From Chrysomallon squamiferum (Eukaryota; Mollusca; Gastropoda; Neomphalida; Peltospiridae), in the NCBI GenBank assembly GCA_012295275.1, contig CM022679.1, forward strand, positions 9,674,669 to 9,729,668: a DNA stretch of 55,000 bases, given 5' to 3'. Below are positions 34,999 through 45,655 of the stretch, piece by piece. The position numbers were made by a program, and so were the translations under genes. The notes beneath the pieces were generated by a model, which saw only the letters and a list, made by a program, of their open reading frames with translations, searched no databases and was not told where the DNA came from. How positions within the stretch are numbered: the first letter of the stretch is position 1; each line of letters begins with the position of its first letter.

Positions 34999-35325
34999 TT
35001 TTTGTCCAAATTTTTTTATTAAATGTTATGTTTCTGTTCTTTAATTTTAAAGGCAGCAACTTAAATCTTAGAAACAGTTCTTTTGTTTATTTATTTTAAT
35101 ATAATTATTATTATAATTTTTTTAAATGTCAAAAATATTTTAATAATTTAAAAAATCGTTTTAATGCATTAATATATTAACTTTGAAATACACTTCAAGG
35201 TAAGTTTATAGATTATTTTATTCTGTTGTTATTATTATCTGTTACATAAATATTATTTATTGAAATAATAAAATGTTTTTAGATGCAAAATGTGTTCTTG
35301 TTATTATTTTAACTGATAGTTATAT
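34921..35325. other. T-rich low-complexity sequence
   Basis: TTTTA/T tracts at 34935-34990 then A+T-rich sequence. No gene. Confidence 0.5.
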
Positions 35326-35545
35326 ATAACATACATACATACATACATACATACATACAAACATACATACATACATACATACATACATGCATACATGCAT
35401 ACATACATACACACATACATACACACATACATACATATATACATACATACTTATATACATACATACATACATACACACATACATACATACACACATACAC
35501 ACACACATACATACATACATGCACACACACACACACGTACACACA
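35326..35545. repeat. (CATA)n tetranucleotide array
   Basis: About 220 bp of CATA units drifting into CACA. Frames on both strands are repeat translations. Confidence 0.95.
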
Positions 35546-36157
35546 CATACACCCAAGACGCATACACTATGCATGGATAAAACACGCACATCGCTGTTTG
35601 CGGAATGTACAGACAACTGTGATAACTGACAACTGTGTGTCATATACTAACAGCAACAGTATTACTAGTGTTGTAACAACTACATCAAATCATCTCAGTT
35701 TACTAACATTACTTTATTTATTATTTTATTTCATTTCATTTCATTTACTTATTTTTATTTTTGCTTTTTGCGTTCAAACTAGCGAATTTTATTATTCTTA
35801 TTTTGACTGTCAAAAATCGCATTTATCTGAACGATCCCTACCAAAAAAAGAACAAATAAAAAACGACAAAAAAACAACAAAAAACAAAACAAACAAATAA
35901 CACAATAACAACAACATCAACAAAATACTATGAACGCGAGAGTTAAGGTGTTTAAATTTATTTTCTTCAGAGCATCGCCGCATTTAGGGATGAAGTATTT
36001 TCACTTGAAATACAAACGTCAGTTCAGAATTTAGCTTCATGCGTAGGTTGTTTGTCATTACAGCTTCGTTACCTGATATTTGACATCTAATTAGCTGCAG
36101 ACAAAAAAAAAGTCTAAACGGGGTAAGCACGTTGCTTCTTTGTAAGAAACTCTGGCC
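35546..36157. other. Complex A+T-rich sequence
   Basis: An A/C-rich tract at 35840-35930 and a complex patch at 35950-36130 with CTAATTAG at 36087-36094 (a paired-type homeodomain palindrome). No ORF supported. Confidence 0.3.
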
Positions 36158-36437
36158 TTGAAATACATCTATCTATCTGTTAGGGGTGTTGGTAAATAAT
36201 AAACAGTTATTATTATAAGGCACTAGCGAAGAATAGCAAGTATTACAGATTTGAAATACATCTGTGTGTGTATATATATATATATATCTCTGTAAGGGTA
36301 TTGGTAAAGAATTACTACTTACTTCAGTCAGTTGTCTTTCGCTTTGAAATACATCTATCTGTCTGTCTGTCTGTCTGTTAGAAGTACTGGTAAAGAATAT
36401 CATGTATTACTTACTTCTGCAGGTTCTCTTTGGTTTA
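36158..36437. repeat. 93-bp tandem repeat, three copies
   Basis: TTGAAATACATCT starts at 36158, 36251 and 36344, exactly 93 bp apart. In each copy it is followed by a different microsatellite (TATC; GT then AT; TATC then GTCT) and then a GGTAAA-containing segment. A degraded fourth start lies near 36434. Confidence 0.85.
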
Positions 36438-37080
36438 AAACAGTCTTCAGCAAAATGTTACGAGCGAATCATCGACTAGAAGAAAATCCCCATCAGACAA
36501 CTAGCACGATACTTTATACAAAAAAAAAAAAATCTTTCCATGAAGCGAAAAAGAGGGAAAAGACGTCATCTAAAATACTAACTGTGTTGCTGCCGTAGTC
36601 AACAAAACTGGACAAGAATGTCACTGTCGTCATCGACTGAGGAAGCTACCTTTTTTTTTTCTTTTTTTTTTTTAAATAAAGTTACATTGACAGCTTTTGG
36701 CAAACTGTTTGAAATCCATGTTTATTAATAAAGCTATTAATACAGTCACCAGAGAAACGACAGCTGCAGGACAAAATAGAAATCTGCCGATATTCGGGTA
36801 ACTTCTGTGGTCAGTTCAGAAACGTTTACAAAACTACAGGAGATAAAATGTGAAGAAGAAGAAGAAAAAAAAGAAAGAAAATTACTGCCATCTTTGCCGC
36901 GTCTCGAAATGTCTTTATTACATTGCGGTATTATTGTAATAAATCCCGGTGCATGAAATAATGGTGATAATGATCTTTTTCTTTGAGAATTGTCAAAAAA
37001 AAACCAACAAAAACCCCAACTCATATTCATTAGTAACATGGCGTATGATTTTTGCAGAAAATAGGCAAAAGGATTCTTAA
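36438..37080. other. Complex segment, no gene recognised
   Basis: Moderately complex. A 97-codon minus frame (36746-37039) contains a Ser run from an AAG repeat and lacks a family. A GACGTCAT CRE-like site lies near 36565. Confidence 0.25.
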
Positions 37081-38404
37081 TTTTAAAAAAAAAAAAAAAA
37101 CCCCAAGAATTACGATATTGCGTAACAATAAGTTATTTGTTCACTAGATTTTCATTTTGTCTATATTTAACATATCTGAAGTTAAAAATAATTTAAAAAA
37201 AAACAAAACAACAAAAAAACAACAACATGAAATAATTGCATCGCTTCACCAAATTAACGAACAAATATAGAATTTTTATTTTTTTTATTATTTTCCTAAG
37301 CATGGTAACGTAATTATGAAAAACAAAAAGTAATTAATGAAAAATACGTAACATCTATATTGAGTTTTGTTTTGTATAATATTATATTTCTCTAAATTAA
37401 AAAAACAAAGAAAGACATAACCGCTTGAGAAATGTCGTTTGAATAATGAGAACGCAGCAAAGAGTATTGCAGTAAATAATTATTTCTAAAATTTATTTTC
37501 AACACAAAACTATCATTCGTTAATTTAATTTAATTTTTTATTTGCAGATAATGCTCAGTAAACAACAACAGACATATAAACGAATGAATGAATGAATAAA
37601 AAAAATAAATAAATAAAATAACTAATATATTATCACAAAATTAATTTAATGTAGGTTACTGAAATAAATAAATCTTATAGAAATGTAGATTACTGAAATC
37701 TAATATTTAATATATTGGTAGACCACCGAAAAAAAAAAAAATCTCATACAAATACTGATAACATATATATTACTTAATAATATATTTAGATTTCTGAAAT
37801 AATGTAATTATACAAAGGTAGATTATTTTAATAATACAACTCATACAAATGTTTATTACATAACCTACTTTTTTTTTTTTTTTTTTTTTTTTTTTCGGTT
37901 TCTTCTTTTTTCGCAAGCGAAACACAAAGATATATACACACACACTTAAAATCTTTTTACCCAAGGCCAATCCCATTTGCAATTTAAAACGACATATTTC
38001 ATATATGGGGAATATTGTACATAGTTTTAAAAGGTTTTTATGCATGTAAATAAATGTTTTTTAAAATATGATAACAAGATAATGAATATATAGACAAAGA
38101 ACCAAAGCACACTGTAATAAACATTGCATTGGTCAACTTTTAGTTACCCTAGAGATAAAATACCAAAAATGATTAAATTTGTTTTAACAATAAAATAATT
38201 ACTTATACCAGTGCGTTCTTTAATTCTTAAATAAATATATATATATACATATTTGCATAAGTACATACAAACATACATGAAATAAGTAAATATCCCCAAA
38301 ACAACCAACCAACAAAATAAAATAAATACCAAATCAGAAAAAGTTTAAAAAAATAATAAAAAAAAAAAAATAATAATAAATTAAAAATTAATGTCATTTT
38401 AACG
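37081..38404. other. A+T-rich, no gene seen
   Basis: Poly(A) and AAC tracts at 37085-37230, poly(T) at 37868-37896 and A+T-rich remainder. No supported feature. Confidence 0.45.
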
Positions 38405-38535
38405 TGTGTTTGTCAGATGGCGCACGATAGTCCAGTAACTCGTTTTCTAGTTTACGAGGAAATGTACAACTTGACCTGTGACCTTTACATATTTAATAAC
38501 GGTTTAACCCTTGCTACGACGAGCTCATTGGATTG
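38405..38535. promoter_or_regulatory. Complex island with a perfect DR1 element
   Basis: TGACCTGTGACCT at 38472-38484 reads on the minus strand as AGGTCA-C-AGGTCA, two perfect nuclear-receptor half-sites with one-base spacing. A plus-strand frame from ATG 38417 (MAHDSPVTRFLVYEEMYNL...) crosses the site and then runs into TA/GT repeats. I treat it as a chance frame, although a TTTGTCAG acceptor-like string precedes the ATG. Confidence 0.35.
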
Positions 38536-39160
38536 GTTATATGTACTTCCCTACATATATACATACTTTTACATACATATATGCGCGCGCGTGCGTATGT
38601 GTGTCTCTCTGTGTGTGTCTGTGTGTGTGTACATTTATTTACGTTAAATTGGCAACATTTTACATGATTAAATTCTTTTAGCCGCTTTTAGCACGAAAAA
38701 AAAAAATATATATATAAACAAAACACAAAATAAGAAAGCATTTTGCCATTCAATCAGTTCTCTCTTCCATTTTCTTCGTCCATTATGTTGACATTCTTTC
38801 TCTCGGCTTCGGGACGCTCATGAACTAAGCAGCAGCAACAACAACAACAACAACAACAACATCAACGACGACAACGACGACGATGTCGATGACCACGATC
38901 CCGAAAGATAACAGTGCGATATAAATATTTCTTTGAAATAACCTAAATATCAGTAAATAACCTGCGCGCCTCTCTTCTCTCTCAGATAGTGATTTGTTTT
39001 TGTTAAAATTCTTGTTTATAGAGTTCTCGTATTTCTTTAACCGGTGTAAACAGACAAAACCGTGTTAAACTCTATGTGTGTGTATATATGTATATATAAT
39101 GTATATATATATATATTGCTTAGTAATCCAAAACACCGTGTAGAGGTGGATATCATGTGT
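38536..39160. other. Mixed microsatellites and complex sequence
   Basis: TA/GT at 38560-38632, CAA/GAC at 38836-38885 and TA/GT near 39075-39116. No gene supported. Confidence 0.45.
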
Positions 39161-39162
39161 AA

Positions 39163-39273
39163 AATATTGTTCATTGGCGGCCAGAAGATTTTGATCAATC
39201 ATCTGTGAAATTTGAAATTGGACTCAGATGTGTTTCTACAGATCGTGGTATACCAGTTAATGACAAGGCGTAA
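39163..39273 (+). other. Short coding-like ORF, cadherin-like ending
   Basis: Between an in-frame TAA (39160-39162) and a TAA at 39271-39273, 36 codons read NIVHWRPEDFDQSS then VKFEIGLRCVSTDRGIPVND. The spacing I-x-L-x-C-x-S-x-D-x-G-x-P resembles the end of a cadherin repeat (the A-x-D-x-G-x-P motif). W-x-P-x-D followed by K-x-x-I-x-L-x-C-V-S-T-D also resembles the CP2/Grainyhead fold. An acceptor-like GGCGGCCAG lies at about 39176-39184, but no good donor follows, so if genuine it would be a terminal exon or a decayed fragment. The composition has no low-complexity bias. The family call is tentative and chance is not excluded. Confidence 0.25.
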
Positions 39274-39299
39274 TTAAGTAAGGTAGAAAATAAGTAAAT

Positions 39300-39342
39300 A
39301 TGTGTAATATATATATATATATATATATATATGGAGATTTAA

Positions 39343-39402
<60 letters not shown>

Positions 39403-39845
39403 TTTTTATTTTTTTATTATTATTATTTTTTTAATATTTATGTATTTCGTGTTTTTATTTTAATTCTATATTTCAATTCATTCTTGTTTGTGCTGGGATC
39501 CTAATTGTTAAAACAACATCTGGAAAAAAAAATTTCATTTTTTTTTTTTTTTTTTCTGTGACAGAAAATGTGTTCATAAATTTTTTTGCACACTCTCACA
39601 AAAAATGTGACATTTGAACGAAATTTTGTAAGACATTTACGAGTAAATATTATATTTATATGTAAATGTGATTCCTTCATCTACAGACAAAAATAAACGC
39701 ATTTTTTAATATTTTTCTTTCAAATGTGATTTTAATTATTCGTTTTTTGATATAAAAAGAGGAAAAATAATAATAATAAGAAGAAGAAGAAGAAGAAGAA
39801 GAAGCAGAAGAAGAAGAAGAAGAAGAAGAAGAAGAAAAACAACAA
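39300..39845. repeat. (TA)n, (ATT)n, poly(T) and (AAG)n
   Basis: TA at 39308-39332, ATT at 39345-39401 and poly(T) at 39539-39555. AAT passes into AAG at 39766-39836, with one CAG interruption. Confidence 0.85.
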
Positions 39846-40150
39846 AAACAACAATAATATGTTTCAGTGTGACATCAAAAAATGTTACGGTTTTCTTTAA
39901 TTCATTTATCAGTGACAGATACTGAGACTACAAGCTGATCTTTTTAAACAACGAGGACTGCGACGTCGTTATTTTCCTGATACTATCTGAGTATGGTGGC
40001 TATTGTGTTACGGTGACAACTGAACCGTTAGTCGACATCGTGGTGTCCTCCAGATACAGATGACGTTACACTTACAGACACGTCAAACTACAGCTACGTT
40101 GGGATGAATGACAAATAAATATATCAAAAGAAACAAAGAGACGAAAAGAG
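39846..40150. other. Complex sequence, nothing recognised
   Basis: Microsatellite-free and slightly G+C-richer at 39900-40095. No open frame or splice pair stands out. Confidence 0.25.

Positions 40151-40155
<5 letters not shown>

Positions 40156-40217
<62 letters not shown>
40156..40217. repeat. (GA)31 microsatellite
   Basis: Near-perfect GA repeat on the plus strand, about 170 bp upstream of the TATA-like box at 40386. Confidence 0.95.
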
Positions 40218-40221
<4 letters not shown>

Positions 40222-40369
40222 AATACCCACCCCACAGAATCAGACATATATGACTGCACTATGAAGAGAAACAAAAAGAAAGGAAGGCAGGAACAAACAA
40301 ACAGAATGGAGAAGAAAAGAGACAAAGAGAAGTGAAGAGAAAGTGAAAGAACACAAATTGTCACCACTG

Positions 40370-40483
40370 TTTTATTACACGTGTGTATAAATCTTTCTCT
40401 CTGACTTCAAACTGGACTGTCACCTCCGCTTGCTGCAGCCAGACACCCACTCAAAAACAATCCAGCACGATGTTTAATCGCCA
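40370..40483 (+). promoter_or_regulatory. Candidate TATA promoter and first exon
   Basis: In order on the plus strand: CACGTG at 40378-40383, TATAAAT at 40386-40392, then a comparatively G+C-rich leader from about 40416. An ATG at 40470 with A at -3 reads Met-Phe-Asn-Arg plus two bases and stops at a GTGAGT donor at 40484-40489. Spacing from TATA to the presumed start (about 30 bp) is canonical. A (GA)31 tract upstream could act as a GAGA-type element. No following exon could be joined, so the gene is unproven. Confidence 0.28.
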
Positions 40484-40489
40484 GTGAGT

Positions 40490-40809
40490 AAAGGTGTGTA
40501 AACTTGTCAATAATGAGACATATGTTTGTAAGTGTGTGGAACATAATGTACTTGGTGTCACCTGGACTTACTCAGAAATACACCGTGTTAGATAAATTTA
40601 AAACTCTAATTTTTATTCAAGATTAAAAATATTTTTCTTTCTTTTTTTATCTAAAAATGAAGTGACAGTCGGCCATCTTGGTTTTTGCATTATTAAATTT
40701 TTTAAATTAATATTACACAAGAATTGCTATTTGACTGGACAATTAAAACGGAATAATTCTAATCCGTAAGTATTTTTTAACGTGTGTGGTTACTGAATAA
40801 CTGCATATC

Positions 40810-40848
<39 letters not shown>

Positions 40849-41285
40849 ATGAAACTGTTGAAAACTTAATAATTTAGCTTCATTGACATGATTGCACCAG
40901 AAGTTATAGTTTTGTAAATGAATTTAAAAACAGAAAAAAAAAAAAATAATAATAATTATTAGTTTCTAATTATTCGCTGAATATGTACAGACATTTTATA
41001 GATATTCAAACCTACTTCCTCATCACCTATAATTATAATTATATTAATTTTTACCTTTACACATCCGAAATAGTAATTACTGCATCTTTATTGCATTATT
41101 AACAAATTCACATATTTGTATGGTATCAAAGAGAGAATGAAATGATCAGCACATTTATTTATTTATTTATCCAGTTGTTCATTTTATTTTTGCAGTAAGA
41201 ATTTTATACTTTTTTTCAGAAATCTAGATAACATTTAAATCTGCTCGGTTTTTTTTCCAGTTTTATTAATCTTTAGTGTTTCATA
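40490..41285. other. A+T-rich, no gene seen
   Basis: A+T-rich sequence with TA/poly(T) at 40811-40848. It would be intronic if the 40.4-kb exon is real. Confidence 0.4.
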
Positions 41286-41289
41286 TTCA

Positions 41290-42775
41290 TTTTATGTGAT
41301 GATTTTAGTAATTTACGTTTTATAATAAGGTGATTTCTGTAATCTACATTTATGTAATCACGTGATTTCTGTAATCTACATTTATATATTCACGTGATTT
41401 CTGTAATCTACATTTATATAATTTAGATAATTTCAGTGATCTAGATTTATCTAATCACGTGATTTCTGTAATCTAAATTTATATCATTTAGATAATTTCA
41501 GTGATCTACATTTATCTAATCACGTGATTTCTGTAATCTAAATTTATATCATTTAGATAATTTCAGTGGTCTACATTTATCTAATCACGTGATATCTGCA
41601 GTCTAAATTTATATAATTTAGATAATTTCAGTGATCTACATTTGTCTAATCACGTGATTTCTGTAATCTACATTTATATAATTAGATACATTCTATATTT
41701 ATATAATCACGTGATTTCTGTAATCTATATTTATTTAATTAAACGATTTCAGTAATTTACTTTTATAAAGTTACATGATTAAAGTAGCCTCCATTTAGAT
41801 AATCATTAAATACATTTTTGTGATCGGCATTTATATAATTAGATAATTTATGTAATTTACATTTATATAATTACATTATTTCAGTAATTTAAATAAATTA
41901 ATATTATATGTTATATATAACAAATAATCTACATTTTTGATAATGCATTATTTCAGAAATGAATATTTATGTCAGCTGTATTAATACAGTAAAAGAATTT
42001 GAATAATTACATTATTTTAGTAACTTATATTTGTGTTAAATATATTATTTTAGTCATTTGTATTTGTGTAAAATGTGATTTCAGAAATTTACATTTGCGT
42101 AAATATATTGTTTCAGTAATTTACATTTGTGTTAAATATATTATTTCAGTAATCTACATTTGTTTTAAATATATTATTTCATTAATTGACATTTGTGTAA
42201 ATATATTATTTCATTAATATACATTTGTGTGAAATATATTTTTCAGTAATTTACATTTGTGTAAATATATTATTTTAGTAATTTACACTTGTGTTAACTA
42301 TATATTTCAGTAATTTATATTTGTGTTAAATAAATTATTATTTCAGCAATTTACATTTGTGTGAAATATATAATTTCAGTAATTTACATTTGTGTTAAAT
42401 ATAATATTTCAGTAATTCATATTTGTGTTAAATATATTATTTTAGTAATTTACATTTGTGTAAATATATTATTTTAGTAATTTACACTGGTGTTAGCTAT
42501 ATATTTCAGCAATCTACATTTGTGTGAAATATATTACTTCAGTAATTTACATTGGTGTTAAATATATTATTTTAGTAATCTACATTTGTGTAAATATATT
42601 ATTTTAGTAATTTACACTGGTGTTAGCTATATATTTCAGTAATTTATATTTCTGTTAAATATATTATTTCAGCAATCTACATTTGTGTGAAATATATTAT
42701 TTCAGTAATTTACATCTGTGGTGAAATATATTATTTTTGTGTGAGATCTACTGATTCATTAATCTACATTTGTTT
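41290..42775. repeat. 1.5-kb minisatellite, 32-33-bp unit, 65-bp higher order
   Basis: All units share TTTCAGTAATTTACATTT-like cores. In the left half (about 41330-41720) two unit types alternate, one carrying AATCACGTGATT, the other TTTAGATAATTTCAG. CACGTG therefore falls at 41391, 41456, 41521, 41586 and 41651, each 65 bp apart, with outliers at 41359 and 41708. The right half (41990-42775) is a simple run of TTTGTGTTAAATATATTATT units without the E-box. Two amplification phases of one ancestral unit are the simplest reading. Confidence 0.9.
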
Positions 42776-42784
42776 GATCATGTA

Positions 42785-43050
42785 TGTATTGCAGTCTCCA
42801 GTAATGGCCGTTATTTATCATTTGCGGGCGCTTTGTTTAAAACAAAAACCGGATAGCATTTAAGACGAACACACCCTTGCTTTCAAATTGCTGTGACATG
42901 CTACTCAAACTGAAATAATTTGTAATACTGCGTCACAACACACCCAGCGTTTGACATTCAGACTTCAATGAAAATTTAGTTTTTCGCGGTTCAGTCTGGG
43001 CTTGCGTTTAGTTTCATTTAATAACATTAAATAACTGGTTCCAGGATATT
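42785..43050. other. Complex island beside the array
   Basis: Microsatellite-free, CpG-containing. TTTGTTT-A-AAACAAA at 42832-42846 is an inverted pair of forkhead-like sites. No ORF. Confidence 0.3.
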
Positions 43051-43059
43051 ATTTGCAGT

Positions 43060-43210
43060 ATTACACGCATACATACATACATACATACATACATACAAAT
43101 ATACATACATACATACATACATACATACATACGTACATACACATACAAAGACACACACACACATACACACATACATTCTTACATACATACAAATATACAT
43201 AAAAACATAC

Positions 43211-43247
<37 letters not shown>

Positions 43248-43250
43248 AAA
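43060..43250. repeat. (CATA)n and (TA)n
   Basis: CATA array ending in TA repeats at 43222-43247. Confidence 0.95.
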
Positions 43251-43776
43251 TTCTGGTTTTCATATGTAATACAGATAAATTATAAGAGACTGGAAAAAGC
43301 TGGAGCTAAATCAAAATGGATAATAGAAATTACGAATTCAGAAGGCTTTATTTGTGAACGAAATTATTAGAAAATAATTTAGTTTTAAATAATGTGGAGA
43401 GAGAGAGAGTTAAAAAAAAAAATATTCAGAACTAACAAGATTATTGTAAACATTTTTGTTTATACGAACGATCTGAATTATATGCAGCCCATTATATATG
43501 TCTGAAATCTGATTAAAAATAAAAATAATAATAATAATAATAATAATAATAACTAATTTTTAGCATGAACGTAAATGTAGACCGGTTTGAAATTAAACGA
43601 TATTTCCAAACCCGTTAGCGTATATAGTATAATGAGAAATGTTTTGTTTTCATCCTGTACCCAGTCTAGTGTTGTCTTTTTCACCCCCCCTCACACCTGT
43701 TTTTGCGACAGCTGCTGATAAAATAATTTTTAAAATTCTTCTTGTCTATATCACTGTTCAACTTCGCTAGTTTAGC

Positions 43777-43807
<31 letters not shown>

Positions 43808-43900
43808 TTTTAAAAAACCCACAAAAAAAACCCTACAACAACACAAAATCACACTGGTTTAGGTTTTCACAATCTAGATATGCAACTTAACACCACAATC
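43251..43900. other. A+T-rich with (AAT)n and poly(A)
   Basis: AAT at 43522-43551, a complex patch at 43560-43770 and poly(A)/poly(T) at 43779-43812. No gene supported. Confidence 0.4.
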
Positions 43901-43906
43901 CTATTC

Positions 43907-44011
43907 ATGTGCGAAGATGAGCTTTTCGATGCTTGTCAATATGTATCGTTGCCTCTTCAATATCCTGCAGTTTCGGCTAAAACAGAAATTGATGAAACTA
44001 GTTATGAGTGA
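43907..44011 (+). other. 34-aa ORF ending at a splice donor
   Basis: ATG at 43907 opens MCEDELFDACQYVSLPLQYP followed by AVSAKTEIDETSYE, and the frame stops at TGA 44009-44011. GTGAGT at 44008-44013 overlaps that stop, so splicing would remove it. The same frame is open well upstream, and a TTTTTGTCACAG acceptor at about 44158-44169 could close a 162-bp intron. That join adds only a few codons before a stop. The composition is balanced and acidic, unlike repeat frames. No family recognised. Confidence 0.2.
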
Positions 44012-44038
44012 GTCTAACACGTGAAATGTTTTATTCAC

Positions 44039-44086
44039 GGGGGGTGGGATGTGTGTGGGGGGTGGGTGGGGGGTGGGGGAGGAGAG
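44039..44086 (+). other. G-quadruplex-forming sequence
   Basis: The plus strand has G runs of 6, 3, 6, 3, 6 and 5 separated mostly by single T residues (44039-44079), far beyond the four-run minimum for an intramolecular quadruplex. It lies 26 bp beyond the donor-like GTGAGT. Confidence 0.75.
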
Positions 44087-44340
44087 CAATCCAGAGTGTA
44101 TCCGTGACGGAGCATTGAAACGAACATCCGCGAATCTGATCATTCACAATAATGTAATTTTTGTCACAGGTGTCGAAGAAAAACTTGATGATACAGCTGT
44201 GTTTTTTCTCGCCTCTTTTTTGTCGATACACAATATTATATATCCAGGCTCTCTCTCTCTCTCTCTCATATATATACAAATACATTTACACTCACTCTTG
44301 TCTCTCATTTATTCAATTTTTATTAAATTATATAAAGAAG
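44087..44340. other. Complex sequence with short (CT)n
   Basis: Complex until a CT tract at 44251-44268. No gene supported. Confidence 0.3.
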
Positions 44341-44468
44341 AAATATATATATATATATATACACACACATATACATATATATATGCTATTTACTTAACAC
44401 AATTCCACAAAATAATGAATTGATATTTCGATTAATAATTACATCACGAGCAAACAAAAAAAAAAAAG

Positions 44469-44502
<34 letters not shown>

Positions 44503-44618
44503 TACTATAATATATATATATATATATATATACGTATGTATGTATGTATGTATGTATATATATATGTATATATATATGTACGTACGTATGTATGTACGTA
44601 TATATATATGTGTATATA

Positions 44619-44654
<36 letters not shown>

Positions 44655-44698
44655 TGTATGTCTGTATGTATGTATGTATGTATGTATGTATATATATA

Positions 44699-44745
<47 letters not shown>
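44341..44745. repeat. (TA)n, poly(A), (GTAT)n and (GT)n
   Basis: TA/CA at 44344-44385, A-rich run at 44457-44497, TA at 44510-44532, GTAT array at 44533-44702 and GT at 44704-44742. Several long frames here are repeat translations. Confidence 0.95.
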
Positions 44746-44747
<2 letters not shown>

Positions 44748-44859
44748 ACCAGTCTTCTGCTAGTCTGTATAAAGCGATCTAATTCAGTCAGTTTGTATTT
44801 GAATATACGAAAGAAAGACGAAAAGGACAACAACAAAAAATAAATATACAAATAAATAA

Positions 44860-45055
44860 ATAAACAGTCGCTAAGTTAGTGTGGGGTCACGTGACTCACA
44901 CAGACTGACTGGAGCCGCAGCGCGTTCCGCTTCATGCCAACAACAATTGATACTTCCTTTTGTCTTCTGTAACTTAATAATTTACTCAATTTACGGACAA
45001 TTAATCGCCGCCAACTAGCTCATATAGATTGAAAGTTAATTAATTAATAACCCAT
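44860..45055. promoter_or_regulatory. Complex island with GTCACGTGAC and AP-1 site
   Basis: GTCACGTGAC at 44886-44895 overlaps TGACTCA (AP-1/TRE consensus) at 44892-44898, followed by a G+C-richer stretch to 44940 and TTAATTAATTAAT to 45048. No ORF. Confidence 0.3.
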
Positions 45056-45064
45056 TGATAAAAT

Positions 45065-45118
<54 letters not shown>

Positions 45119-45621
45119 ATAGTAATAATGATGATGATAATGCGAGGAATGATAAAATGTCTGTGTTGTTACCTGCATGCATGACCAGTAACAAAAAAAA
45201 AAATATATATATATATTAAATTATTAAATATAATGTGTATGTCCTGTCTGTGTGTGTGCGTATGTACGCACTGGTATTTATTTACGTATGTTTTCTGTGT
45301 TGTTCCGTTTTCTTCCCTAAACTATTTTATTAATGAAGCATTTTTAATGACTAAAAAAAAGGTTCTTGTATTATTAGAATATTTAAAAACATACAGATAG
45401 ATATGACTAGTTAAAATTTTTATATATATATATATATATATTTTGATAACAAAAATAACAATGATAATTAAATTAATGAATTGATTTGAACGTGTGACTA
45501 CAACGTTAAACATTTGAAAAATAAGAATATTTGTGTTATAAATATCGTCTGCATTTCGTACTCACTCATTTTTTTCAGTACTCACAAATCATGCTGTCTT
45601 ATTTTATTTCTCAAAATCCTT

Positions 45622-45655
<34 letters not shown>

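Noticed and set aside
41290-42775. CRISPR-like alternation of repeats and spacers
   Set aside because: Both alternating parts are themselves repeated and diverged, and the context is eukaryotic. It is a higher-order minisatellite.
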